Assembly: GCA_036898135.1 (NCBI GenBank)
Contig: CM072523.1
Location: forward strand, 3,603,959-3,667,958
DNA: 64,000 nt
Reading direction: 5' to 3'
Origin: Oncomelania hupensis
Taxonomy: Eukaryota > Mollusca > Gastropoda > Littorinimorpha > Pomatiopsidae
Both the position numbers and the translations under genes were made by a program. Shown here piece after piece: positions 26,351-35,877 of this stretch (the stretch's first letter is position 1; every line of letters starts with the position of its first letter). Under the pieces are notes generated by a model. That model searched no databases and had not been told where the DNA came from. It saw nothing but the letters and a program-made list of their open reading frames with translations.

Positions 26351-29300
26351 CGTTATTATTATTATTTTTTTTTAATTTATATTATTATTATTATTATTAT
26401 ATCTATTTATCTAGGCAAGAAATGTACAAATATAAAACCACGAAATAATACATTAAAAATAGCAAATTTATGAAGCAAGCATTTCAGCTTCTAAAGTTTA
26501 GTTTAAAAAATAAATAAAAATCGAGAAAAGAGGACCTCGTTTGTGCTGGGTGTAATTGCATAAATAAATATATAATTGAAATATTGGAAGATCTGGGCAT
26601 ACATTTTGAATTGTTTTTATTGTATTTGATTACTGTAAGCGACAAAATGTTGTTTTTTATTATTGTACGCCACACTGTTCTGCCGACTATCTTAATATTA
26701 GTATACGATCCTACAGATGGGAAAGGAGGAGGTTAAATGTTAAAGCGGTAGAGGTGAGGAGAGGGAAGATGAGGGGGTTCACCACTTGTTCTTCATTGTA
26801 CATCTTTGTTTTATCAAGTTAGTCAAACTTTACGTCACAAGTTATTCCTGTCAAACGCCAGAAGTCAACATGTAAACGTGTAGATATGTTTGTCTGCACT
26901 CAACAATGGATACGTTTTACATTGATGTTACCTACACATTTATGAATTTGACTTGTATAATATCTTTTACCTGCACTCAACATTTTATGTTATTGACAAA
27001 TGTGTACCTTGATGGTATTTTTGTGGCACTGGACAGATACGTGTTGCTGCACGAGAAACTGCTGTGGGTCAGCGCGACCTTTTGACATCAAGGTCATGGA
27101 CAACCACAGGAAAGAGGTCATGCACCTGGAGCGACCTCTACGTTGTTCATGCTGCTTGTGTTTCTGTTGTCTTCAGGTTTGTCATCATCATCATTTTCCA
27201 TCATCATCATCGCCATCTTCTTCTTCTTCTTCTTTTTCTTCTTCATCTTCTTCATTTTCTCCTTCTTCATCAATGTTGGTGTCATCATTGTGCTCAGTGT
27301 TATTTTCATAACTTTATCATCATTATCATACCATCATCATCATCATCATCGTTGTATCATCAATAGTGTTTTCTTTACTCTCTTTATAATTGTTATTGAA
27401 CAGTAATGGTTTCACTGTCATTTTCATCATCTTTGTCATCATCATGATTATTATCATCGATGTGAGGCAAAAATGACAACGATTATGACATAAGCTGACT
27501 AAAGCTTGAGGATGTCAAAGATGACAAAAGATGACCGCAACGTCAATGACACCGATGATAATAATCACGATGATGACAAAGATGATAAAAATGACAGTGA
27601 AACCATTACTGTTCAATAACAAATTAATTTCACATACTATACCATGACTCAAAAGTGCAATGTTTATGGCGTTGCTAGGTGAGTGCCTCTCTAACGGAAG
27701 TTGACAAAAACAAAACAGTCATAGAGTTGCTTCCCCTGAACCACATTCCCCGTGCGTCACGTGTAATAACACGCGTCTAGGCGCTCACGATAACGGACTG
27801 CAAACCTCATTCCTTTTTTGGCACTCGCTGAGTGTGGTTGTGTCTACTCTAGCTCTCTTTTTTTGCTGACTTCTGCGTTCGTCCTGTAGTTTGCTGTTAC
27901 TACCGCCGGCGGAGTTTTGGGTTTCCTTGTCATTTCTCAACGTAGCTGTTCGTCGGCTTCTACCCCGTCTATGCACGTCTCTTCTACTTCGGCGGCCGTT
28001 CGTTCTAAGGAATGTCGAGTTTCCTCTGTACCTTCCTTCGTTTCCTCCCCTGCCGACATTACCTCTGTTTTGCTACGTTGCGCTTCCGCTCCTGCGCCGC
28101 CTGCTTTGTCTTCTACCCTTCAGGTTTGTAGAGTGATGGTGGTGAGGTGTGGAGTGGCGGTAGTGAGGTGAGGGGTGGCTCCTTGGTCTTGCCAGAAGTG
28201 ACCTTGGAGCCGTTTCTGGTCAAGGTTTCGACCAGAAACATATAAGTGGTCGCCCTAGTTTAGGACTACATAATTTTTCCGGCAGGGATGCCCTGGCTAG
28301 TCCGGTTCAGCTACCTGCCGAAGCCTTCCCTTCTGCTTCCTGCGGGATTCAGACCGGGTCGGGACTTCTGGCTAATGTCGAGCTTGAGACATATAAAGCA
28401 CTGCACGCAGTGTTACGTCCAGCTGCGACAGGGGGTGTGGCTTCCGGTTCGTCCGGTTTGTCCCTCACCGCCCCATTCCAGCCCCCATTGCACTCCACTT
28501 CCGCTTGCGGTCGTGGGGCGGGGCCTCTGGCTACTGTCGAGCTTGTAACATATAAAGCACTGTTCGCAGTGTTACGTCCGGCTGCGACAGGGGGTGTGGC
28601 TTCCGGTTCGCCGGTTTGTCCCTCACCTCCCCATTCCAGCCCCCATTGCACTCCACTCCCGCTTGCGGTTGTGGGGCGGGGCCTCTGGTTTCCGGTGGGG
28701 GGGTATGGGTCACTCGTTACCTTCTCCCGTTCCCGGTTTGGCTTCTCCCTCCCATCCCCCTTTGTTTTCCACTTCCGCTTGCGGTCGTGGGTTGGGGGCT
28801 CTGGGTTCCGGTTCGGGAGGTACGGTACACCCGTTGCCTTTCCCTGTGTCCGGTTTGGCCCCTCCCTCCCTTCCTCCTTTGTACTCCACTTCCGTTTGCG
28901 GTCGTGGGGCGGGGGCTCTGGTTTCCGGATCGGGGGTTACGGTTCACCCGTGGCCCCTTCAGTTTCCGGTTTGGGTCGAGCATTCCCTGTTCACCCTTCG
29001 GTCTCTGCCACTTCAGGGTTCGGTTGTGGATCGGGGGTACTGGTGTTCGGTTCTGACTTCCAGATCACATGCACATGTCAATTTGCCTTTGTGTGCGCCA
29101 ACTTCTGGTTGGGGTGGGGCACACTTGGTTCCTCCTACCCTAGTTCCTGTTGTCACGGGTACGGGGGTGTTGTTATATCAGGCCCTTTCACCTGATGCTC
29201 TTTTGAAGACGCCGTTCAGCGCGCTGCGGCTTTGTCCTCAGGTGGTGGAGGAGGTTTCGGTGCCCCTACCACCACTCCATTCCTTCCTAGGCGGGACTCT

Positions 29301-32300
29301 TGCTTCTGCCGAGTCTGATGAGGCTTGCCTTGTATTCAGGGCGTCTCCTAGGATTAACTTTTTTTGGGGGGGAATGGGCCTCTTCTACGGCTAGAGGACT
29401 TATCGAGGGCGAGGCCTCTTCCTCTTCGTTCGCGGAGATGCCTCGGTTCCCTAGAGCTTCCTCTGTGGGCTCTTTTCTGAGTTCGTCCTCATTGCCCGGT
29501 GTTTCCAGGAAGTTCCTCTCTCGGTCAGAGGTCTGGCACAGATAGAGGGGTCGATTGTTAGGTCCCTTGAGTATGCTTCTCTCGCTGACGCGCTGCCTGC
29601 TGCGCTGTCTTCGGCTGGGCAAGTATTATGGGACGCCGTTTCGTTCTTTTCGGTGAGGTCCTTGTTTCAGGCCCACTATACCTCCTTCGTTCTGGGTTGC
29701 GTATCACAGGCTTTTGCCTATGTCTACCTGCTCCTTGTGCATCGTGACGCTTTTCTTCAGTCAGCGTCCCTTTTGCCTCCGCTCTTGTCCTCCTCGCTTC
29801 GGGTGGGACCCTTGGTACCCGACTCTCCTTTTGGGTCCTTACGTTCGCACGCCTGTTCGTGAGGAGTCGGAGCGGTCCAAGTTGGTTGGTTTCGCCTTCT
29901 GGGCTTGGACCATACCTTCGGCCCCGCCTTTCTTTCCTGACAGGGGTTCGAGGTCGCTCGGTCCGTGGTCGCTCTTCTCGGGGTGTGCGGGGTGGTATCC
30001 CCTCTTCCCGTGGCAGGGTTGAGGTGAGCCATAGGCGTTTACGCAGTGGCGCGTTTTCCACCAGTTCTGTCCCTGCCTTTCCACCCCTAGGTGTTCTACC
30101 CCTCCGGGCGAGTGGCTTGGCTCGCCAGTTTCACGCTTGGCTCGGCCTCCCCTCCACCAGCAGTTGGGATCAAGAGGTGATTCGGTCGGGGTTCGACCTT
30201 CATTGGGGTTCCTCTCGGCCCCCTCTTCGTCGCTCCCCCACCTTTGTTCCGCCCCCTTTCTCCTTTTGAGGCTCAGACGCTTCTGGACTCCGAGGTCATA
30301 GCTCTTCTCCTTTTGGTTGGTCTTGCAGTCCTTGGGTTTTCTCAAGGATTGTCCTAGAACTCGCTACTGTAGTTCGCGGACTCAGGGTGCGGTTCTCTGC
30401 TTATCTTGATGACCGGTTGGTCAAGGCTAGTTCTCACGTTCTCGGTCTGATGCACACCAGGCTTGTTCTCCTTTAAACGCGGCGCTTGGGGTTCTCTGTG
30501 ATCCCTCTCAAGTCCGTGTTGTCCCCATCTCCGGTTTTCAACTACCTAAGGATGTCGTTAATCACTCGCAATTGGTCGGTCCGCCCTTTAGCTCGTCGGG
30601 TGCAGAGGCTTCAGTCCCTTCTGCTACCTTTGGAGAGTCAGGAGGTCGTTTCAGCCAGTACCACTGTGGTTTCTCTCATCTACCACTTCGGGGGTACCCA
30701 TTCCCCTGCTCTCTCCATGATGGTGGAGAGCCTCCTTTTGTGGTTAGCTTATTTCGTTTGTACGCTTGTAGCCAAGCCTACAGCGGCTCTGTCATGTCTT
30801 AGCCGATCTTCTGAGGCGCCTTCTTTGTGTGGTCCACTCGGTATGGACCCTATCCCTCTCCGTTCTTCATTCGGTTTGGGCGGAGTGGCTTACTCCTCTG
30901 ATCGATCTTTTTGCCACTCGTTACTCTTCCAGGCTCCCCTGTTTGTGTCGCCGGTCACAGACTGCCTGGCTGGGGCGGTGGGCGTGTTGTCCATTTCTTG
31001 GGAGGGGTTGGAGGCTTCGGCCTTTCCGCCATTCTCCCTCCTTCCTCAGGTTCTCAGGGAAGCCGAGGAGGAGTCTCCTTCTATCATTCTCGTGGCTCCC
31101 CTTTGGCTAGCTCAGCCCTGGTTCCCGATTTCCTTCGTCTTCCCCAGGGGCGGTGCATTCCTCTCGCTCTCGGGGCGAGATCGCTTCTGCAGCCTCGTTC
31201 CGGGATTCCACACGGCGACCCAAGCGTTCTCCGTCTTCACGCTTGGCTGTTGTCCGGCCTTCTATAAGAGGTTTCTGAGCTTCAGGAGGCCTCGGAAGGT
31301 TCCAGCCGGCATCCTGTTTCCTTGCCATACTCGAGGGGATGGCTTCTTGGTTTCGATTCTGTGGTCGCGGCCCTTCATTCCTGGTCCTCTTCTTCAGCCT
31401 GTTCAAGGTAAAGTTGTTTCAGTTAAAGTTGCTTCCCTCCGTCCTTTTCGTGCTAATCTGCACTTTTGAGTCATGGTATAGTATGTGAAATTAATATTAA
31501 AATTTTAACTCTAAATTTATTATTAATAAACATACTTACCATGACTCAATTTTATGTCCCTCCCTCCTCCCCGCAGTTCCAAATAAGGAATGAGGTTTGC
31601 AGTCCGTTATCGTGAGCGCCTAGACGCGTGTTATTACACGTGACGCACGGGGAATGTGGTTCAGGGGATGCAACTCTATGACTGTTTTGTTTTTGTCAAC
31701 TTCCTTTAGAGAGGCACTCACCTAGCAACGCCATAAACATTGCACTTTTGAGTCATGGTAAGTATGTTTATTAATAATAAATTTAGAGTTAAAATTTTAA
31801 TTTATAAAGAAAGTAAAGAAAACACTATTGATGATACAATGATGATGATGATGATGGTATGATAATGATGATAGTTTTCAAATTAGATGAATATAAAGCA
31901 ACCATAGTAGTGGTCTTAGGAAACTCTCAGCTATGATAATTTATCAAGATCCATCTTTTTAAGTCATGAGTTTAATTTTTGGAAGTGGAGTGAATTGAAA
32001 TGCATGTTTAATGCACTTGCTTCATATTTGAAATATAGAAGCTAGTTTTTAAACTTTTTTTTTTGTCTTTCCTATACATTTATTTATTATAAAAAATCTT
32101 TCAAATTTAGTAAGGCACATTGTGCTGTATTGAATTCTTACTTTTTAAATTTTTTTTAAACTTTTGATAGAAATCTTCATGGTGGGTACTAAAGATTTGT
32201 TAGCTTGGCTTGACTTAAATGTTGAAAGCTTATTTTTGATTGGCAGAAAGTGGAGGTTCAGGCACCACCAGGCTCTGTGATTGGCTACGTGAGGCAGGCG

Positions 32301-34858
32301 TGGAACCCATGCTGCATCCCCAAATACAAGATCAACAACGCCCATGATGAGACGGTGCTGAGGATCAAGGGTCCGTGCTTCCGCTGCAACATTTGTGGTG
32401 ACATCGAGTTTGAGGTCAGCCTCGTTGACTGCTTTTTTGTACGCTTTTCATAGGAATGAATGAAATGAATGATTGGTGTGGTACAATGAGCCTGTAATTA
32501 CGGCCACTGTAAGTGTGAAACAACATGCAGTTGTGCACCATACAAGTGGACTTTGGATTGGTCCTCTCAGGGTAACCTTAGGTAGAGAAACTGTGAAGAT
32601 TTTCTGCAGCAGTGATTTAGGTTTCCAATTTTCTTCCATTTTTTGTGTGTTTGTTTTTGTTGGGTCACAGGTGTTGTCTGCTGATGAGAGCACGCATGTT
32701 GGCATGATCTCCAAGCAGTGGTCGGGGCTGGCCAAGGAAGTTTTCACTGATGCTGACAACTTTGGAGTCACCTTCCCCCTGGATATGGACATCAAAACCA
32801 AGGCTACTATGCTTGGTGCCGTCTTCTTGATTGTGAGTGGTAGTGTGCTTTCTTCCCTTCTCCCTCTCTGTCTGTCTCTGTCTCCCTCTCTGTCTCTCTC
32901 TTTCTAAAGATTAGCATTTTAAGTTGAAATTTTCTCTCTTATGGTCTCTGTCTTGGAAGATTAGTGTTTTTAAATAGTGTAAAATCTTTATTACTGTAAA
33001 GGTTCAAAGTTTGTCCACTCTCACCCTTACCTCACTCTCTCTTCCTCTCTTTCCTTCTCTTTCCCTCTCTTTCTCTTCTTTCTTCTTCTCACTCTTTCTA
33101 TCTGATGATAAATGATAGTTGTTCTCTGTTCTACCTTAGTTTGCCTTTTCTTCTTCTCCCCTCCCACTTCACCTCCTTCCCTCCCTCTTCCCTCATCCCA
33201 TCTTCCCTCATCCCCTCCCTCTTCCCTCATCTCCTCCCTCTTCCCTCATCCCCTCCCTCATCCCATCTTCCCTCATCCCCTCCCTCTTCCCTCATCCCCT
33301 CCCTCTTCCCTCATCCCATCTTCTCTCATCCCCTCCCTCATCCCATCTTCCCTCTTCCCCTCCCTCTTCCCTCATCCCCTCCCTCTGCCCTCATCCCATC
33401 TTCCCTCATCCCCTCCCTCTTCCCTCATCCCATCTTCCCTCATCCCATCTTCCCTCATCCCCTCCCTCTTCCCTCATCCCATCTTCCCTCATCCCATCTT
33501 CCCTCATCCCCTCCCTTTTCCCATCTTCCCTCATCCCCTCCCTCTTCCCTCATCCCATCTTCCCTCTTCCCCTCCCTCTTCCCTCATCCCCTCCCTCTTC
33601 CCTCTTCCCATCTTCCCTCATCCCATCCCTCTTCCCATCTTCCCTCATCCCCTCCCTCTTCCCTCATCCCCTCCCTCTTTCCATTTTCCCCCTCCCCTGT
33701 CTCTTTTCTATTGCCCCTGTCAGCCTGGAACTTAGTTGTATATTTATATAGTGTTTGGAGTGGGGCAGAAATTCTTTGGCTGTATCCTGTAGTCCTTTGA
33801 ACCTGTTTTGGCCGGCTCAATATTCAGTATCAAAATTAATTAATGGTACTTGCTGTTCATATCAGTCTCGTTAGCACAAACTAATAATACGGTAATTCTA
33901 GTTTAAGGGAAATTGGTTACTGCCACACCGCTTCAGAATCAGCAGATGGTTATACAAACAAAACTGAACGTCAAAGTGACTGTTTTGATTGTGTGGTTTC
34001 TAAATGTAGAAAGTACACTGCAATGTTTTGATTGAGTGGTATCCAAATGTAGAAAGTACACTGCTGTGTTTTAAGATTGATTTATTTATTCTATTTCATT
34101 TACTTCCTCTTGTATAGCGCTTTTCCAGCGCAAGGGCTTCTAAAGACACACTGGCCGATACAGGATCTTACTCAAGTCACCCCAGACTCACTGCTGTAAA
34201 CATTAAGCCTAACTATTAAACCTGTTATATAAATAATAATAATAATAATAATAATAAGAAGAGGAAGAAGAAGAAGAAGAATTGTTGTAACAAGAACCAT
34301 AATAATGATTGTAATACAACTACAGTTTAAAGGTCGGGTAAAAAATCTCATATATAATAATAATAATAAGAAGAAGAAGAAGACGAAGAAGAAGAAGAAG
34401 AAGAAGAAGAATTGTTGTAACAAGAACCATAATAATGATTGTAATACAACTACAAGTTTAAAGGTCGGGTAAAAAATCTCATATATAAGACTCATATAAG
34501 GAATTGAGCAATGCTACCTATAGATGTATTTCCATGACCATGGATGTTGCCTGTCTTTTCTATCGTTTTCAGGACTTCATGTATTTTGAGGCGGACCAAG
34601 ATGACATAAAGAAGGAGAAAGATCGACTGAAACACTAAAATACAGATGATCGTTCACAGCTAGCTCCAGTGAGAGCTGAGTTGTGTGTACGTTCGCTTTT
34701 CATATTCTTATGCATGTCACCATTGTAACCCTGGCACACCAATTTGGGTTATTAACACGTTCTGTTTTGCGTTCTTTTTCTTTTCCCTACAGGATTTTAT
34801 GTACTTTGAAGATGATCCCAAGGAAGTGAAGAAAGAAATGAAGAGACTTCGCGACTGA
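21323..34858 (+). CDS. PLSCR: Phospholipid scramblase (PLSCR family), seven coding exons, two alternative last exons
   Basis: Coding exons are 21323-21416, 23900-24028, 24514-24591, 27037-27176, 32247-32414, 32671-32832, then 34573-34638 or 34793-34858. All internal junctions follow GT-AG and keep frame, giving 278 residues either way (human PLSCR1 is about 318). Domain order: a Pro/Gln-rich cytosolic N-terminus (1-55); the scramblase domain with Cys clusters CCCTRNCC (103-110) and CSCCLCFCC (137-145), candidate palmitoylation sites; QAPPG and CGDIEFE motifs; an EF-hand-like calcium loop DADNFGVTFPLD (230-241); and a C-terminal membrane helix around 247-263. The family is linked to calcium-activated lipid scrambling and to nuclear and signalling roles; its in vivo scrambling activity is debated. 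Introns are heavily loaded with mobile elements, yet no exon is broken. Orthology to one vertebrate PLSCR is not claimed. Confidence 0.95.
21455..22150. repeat. Dispersed repeat D1 in scramblase intron 1, with an R1 fragment
   Basis: 21455-21575 resembles the R1 family (TATAGCGCTTTT start). From about 21561 to 22150 the sequence matches, in opposite orientation, the block at 60620-61475. Shared words include the CAGCGGACT region, TCTGCCGAAACAACC, and AGTGACCATTTGG/CCAAATGGTCACT. Within it, a segment of about 100 bp with AGTGACCATTTGGYAGAAA occurs twice in tandem. It is noncoding. Confidence 0.65.
22840..22960 (+). repeat. Dispersed repeat R2 fragment
   Basis: It contains CCGGCACTCACCTGTC, ATCTTTAAAGTCC and GGTTTATACTCTTATC. 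The same ordered words occur in the inverted pair at 52271-52595 and at 59300-59440, so this is an interspersed family. The source element is not identified. Confidence 0.6.
23130..23690. mobile_element. Non-autonomous hAT-like element, 561 bp
   Basis: The left end CAGTGATGTCCC and the right end, read in reverse complement, CAGTGGTGTTCC match at 10 of 12 positions and fit hAT termini. Subterminal GTCCGA and GGACAT words recur (for example near 23165, 23215, 23247 and 23620), as expected for transposase-binding sites. The flanks are GT-rich (GTGTGTGG and GTGTGGTG) and only approximate an 8-bp duplication. No transposase ORF is present. Confidence 0.65.
23900..24028 (+). CDS. PLSCR: Scramblase coding exon 2
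   Basis: The acceptor is CTGCTGCAG at 23891-23899 and the donor is GAAG|GTTTGT. It encodes the remaining Pro/Ala-rich segment and the family motif CPPGLEYL, then the start of the scramblase domain (QVLVKQKMEALE). Confidence 0.93.
24514..24591 (+). CDS. PLSCR: Scramblase coding exon 3
   Basis: The acceptor is TTTATTTTAG and the donor is G|GTAACT. It encodes FTGFETNNKYEILNSVGQ and VYMAVE, the first beta strands of the scramblase fold. Confidence 0.94.
24724..25503 (+). mobile_element. 3' fragment of a non-LTR retrotransposon in scramblase intron 3
   Basis: A continuous ORF covers the RT thumb and C-terminal region. Recognisable blocks are FRYLGAIVSDNG, LYACETWTLT, LRWYGHVTR and GRRRGRPKKRWEDNI. 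The fingers and palm are missing, so the copy is 5'-truncated. It ends in an (ATT)n tail after GGGATAAGATAGG. The GRRRGRPKKRW signature differs from copies A and B, so this is another LINE family; its clade is not assigned. Confidence 0.85.
25504..27036. other. Rest of scramblase intron 3
   Basis: The intron is noncoding. A (TTA)n-dominated microsatellite of about 250 bp lies at 26145-26400 and produces poly-Ile ORFs on both strands. No other element was recognised. Confidence 0.6.
26145..26400. repeat. (ATT)n microsatellite with interruptions
   Basis: Long runs of ATT/TTA triplets are broken by GTT and ATA variants. Confidence 0.95.
27037..27176 (+). CDS. PLSCR: Scramblase coding exon 4
   Basis: The acceptor is GGACAG at 27031-27036 and the donor is CTTCAG|GTTTGT. 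It carries both Cys-rich clusters and the family motif LERPLRC. The downstream intron (27177-32246) contains the palindrome and the DIRS element. Confidence 0.95.
27318..27622. repeat. Left arm, loop and inner right arm of an intronic palindrome
   Basis: 27393-27465 is repeated as its reverse complement at 27550-27622 with only a few mismatches, around a loop of 84 bases. The adjoining 27318-27392 is repeated inverted at 31802-31877. Together they form one palindrome with arms of about 148 bp, whose right arm is split by the DIRS element. The arms are rich in CAT/ATG triplets. Confidence 0.88.
27641..27814 (+). repeat. DIRS left inverted terminal repeat
   Basis: It begins ACCATGACTCAAAAGTGC and ends CAAACCTCATTCC. 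It matches the right repeat in inverted orientation with two mismatches. Confidence 0.93.
27816..29860 (+). pseudogene. DIRS gag-like 5' region, degenerate
   Basis: The GC-rich interior has overlapping Ser/Pro/Gly-rich frames broken by stops and frameshifts, in the position where DIRS elements carry gag. No gag motif was recognised. Within it, 28395-28555 and 28556-28700 are near-identical tandem copies (about 150 bp, containing GCGACAGGGGGTGTGGCTTC), with further shorter GC-rich copies to about 28960. The call is positional. Confidence 0.5.
30080..31458 (+). pseudogene. DIRS RT/RNase H/methyltransferase-like remnant
   Basis: The RT entry region (FDLHWGSSRPPLR) jumps directly to YLDD-type residues (AYLDDRLVKASS), so the core between them is deleted. 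A frame of 327 codons (30486-31469) follows, with NWSVRPLARRVQRLQSLLL. In neighbouring frames come the DIRS signature LIDLFATR, then AFPPFSLLPQVLREAEE and LVAPLWLAQPWFP, and finally LHAWLLSG. The order and motifs are those of DIRS RT-RNase H proteins. Several frameshifts and stops are present. The tyrosine recombinase ORF that should follow is truncated after a few dozen codons. Confidence 0.8.
31459..31549. other. DIRS internal complementary region (ICR)
   Basis: 31459-31495 is complementary to the first 37 bases of the element. 31496-31549 is complementary to its last 54 bases. The junction is AAT|ATT. In DIRS elements the ICR templates joining of the ends into a circular intermediate. Confidence 0.9.
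31587..31760 (-). repeat. DIRS right inverted terminal repeat
   Basis: This is the reverse complement of 27641-27814. The element continues 41 bases further to 31801 as an AT-rich right-end extension. Confidence 0.93.
31802..31877. repeat. Outer right arm of the intronic palindrome
   Basis: It is the reverse complement of about 27318-27392 (CTTTATAA end inwards). It is contiguous with 27622 once the DIRS element is removed. Confidence 0.88.
32247..32414 (+). CDS. PLSCR: Scramblase coding exon 5
   Basis: The acceptor is TTGGCAG and the donor is GAG|GTCAGC; the exon is 56 codons in phase 0. It encodes VEVQAPPGSVIGYV, WNPCCIPKY, LRIKGPCF and CGDIEFE. Confidence 0.95.
32671..32832 (+). CDS. PLSCR: Scramblase coding exon 6
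   Basis: The acceptor is GGGTCACAG and the donor is ATT|GTGAGT; the exon is 54 codons. It contains ISKQWSG, the calcium-loop motif DADNFGVTFPLD and the first part of the transmembrane helix (ATMLGAVFLI). Confidence 0.96.
33010..33690. repeat. Pyrimidine-rich minisatellite in scramblase intron 6
   Basis: It is built from permutations of CCCTCATCCCATCTTCCCT and CCCTCCCTCTTC. More than 500 bp are almost pure C/T on the + strand. The long Pro/Ser/Leu ORFs across it are artefacts. Confidence 0.95.
34110..34200 (+). repeat. R1 dispersed repeat fragment
   Basis: It begins TGTATAGCGCTTTTCC and continues GGCCGATACAGGATCT. Related copies lie at 21460, 50900, 53345, 54455 and 56140. Confidence 0.6.
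34225..34490. repeat. Tandem duplication with AAT/AAG microsatellites
   Basis: A block of about 130 bp (microsatellite, then GAATTGTTGTAACAAGAACC through GTCGGGTAAAAAATCTCATA) occurs twice with different triplet-run lengths. It lies in intron 6, upstream of exon 7A. Confidence 0.85.
34573..34638 (+). CDS. PLSCR: Scramblase alternative last exon 7A
   Basis: The acceptor is CGTTTTCAG. It encodes DFMYFEADQDDIKKEKDR and ends LKH-stop. It completes the membrane helix and gives a charged tail. No AATAAA lies between it and exon 7B, so the two may share a downstream poly(A) site. Confidence 0.9.
   Translation, partial: DFMYFEADQDDIKKEKDRLKH
34793..34858 (+). CDS. PLSCR: Scramblase alternative last exon 7B
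   Basis: The acceptor is TTTTCCCTACAG. It encodes DFMYFEDDPKEVKKEMKR and ends LRD-stop. It has the same length and phase as exon 7A, with a conserved DFMYFE start and a divergent tail. The arrangement indicates tandem exon duplication and mutually exclusive use. Confidence 0.9.
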   Translation, partial: DFMYFEDDPKEVKKEMKRLRD

Positions 34859-35877
34859 AAATGCACAAATGATGCCGTCTGGTAGTAGTTTTGCTCTCAT
34901 CATCCCCTGACTTCATTTTGTTGGTTTTTGTTGATTTTCGCATAACCCTTATATATCTATGGAGACTATCTTACATTTAAGGCCAGTTTTATCAACCTGC
35001 ATAAGAAACGAATAGGAGACTTTACACTTCAAAGTTATATCATACGAGTAACTGGAAATCTACACCTCAAAGTTATATCATACGAGTAACATGAAAGTCT
35101 ACACCTCAAAGTTATATCATGTGAGTAACATGAGAGTTTGCACCTCAAAGTTATGGCATACAAGTCTACACTTCAAAGTTATAACACACAAGTCTACACC
35201 TCAAAGTTCTAACATTTAAGTCTACAACTCAAAGATATGACATATAAATCTACACATCTAAGTCTACACATCAAAGTTATAACATACAAGTCTACACCTC
35301 AACGTTATGACATATAAGTGTACACCTTAAAGTTATCATATATGAATCTAAACCTCAAAGTTATGACATACGAGTCTATACCTCAAAGTTATGACATACG
35401 AGTCTACACCTCAAAGTTATGACATACGAGTTTACACCTCAAAGTTATGACATACGACTCTACACCTCAAAGTTATGACATGAGTCTAAAGCTCAAAGTC
35501 ATGACATATGACTCTACACCTCAAAGTTATGACATATGAGTCTAAAGTTCAAAGTTATGACATATCAATCTAAAGCTCAGAGTTATAACATATGAGTCTA
35601 AACCTCAAAGTTATGACATACGAGTCTATACCTCAAAGTTATGACATATGAGTCTATACCTCAAAGTTATGACATATGAGTCTAAACCTCTAAGGTATGA
35701 CATATGAGTCTAAACCTCTAAGGTATGACATATGAGTCTAAACCTCTAAGGTATGACATATGAGGTTAAACCTCAAATTTATGACCTATGAATCTAAACC
35801 TCAAAGTTTTAACACAACAGTCTATACCTCTAAGTTTTAACATGCAAGTCTACGTGCTACACCTCGAAGTTATAGTT

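Larger units (their letters stand above)
27623..31801 (+). mobile_element. DIRS-type retrotransposon, internally deleted, 4179 bp
   Basis: The termini are inverted: 27641-27814 and 31587-31760 are reverse complements over 174 bp with two mismatches. An internal complementary region at 31459-31549 consists of the reverse complement of the left end (27623-27659) joined to that of the right end (31748-31801), which fixes both termini. The GC-rich interior encodes DIRS-like RT/RNase H fragments on the + strand. The central RT motifs and the tyrosine recombinase ORF are missing, so this copy is non-autonomous. There is no target duplication, as is usual for DIRS integration by a tyrosine recombinase. 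It lies in scramblase intron 4 in the same orientation as the gene. Confidence 0.92.

Noticed and set aside
25998..26375. ORF encoding poly-isoleucine
   Set aside because: It is a translation of the (ATT)n microsatellite.
30080..31469. Host gene in the GC-rich block inside scramblase intron 4
   Set aside because: DIRS RT/RNase H signatures and the inverted terminal repeats with ICR show it to be a retrotransposon.
33105..33800. Long Pro/Ser/Leu-rich ORFs (231 and 207 codons)
   Set aside because: They are translations of the CT-rich minisatellite in all frames and have no independent coding signal.
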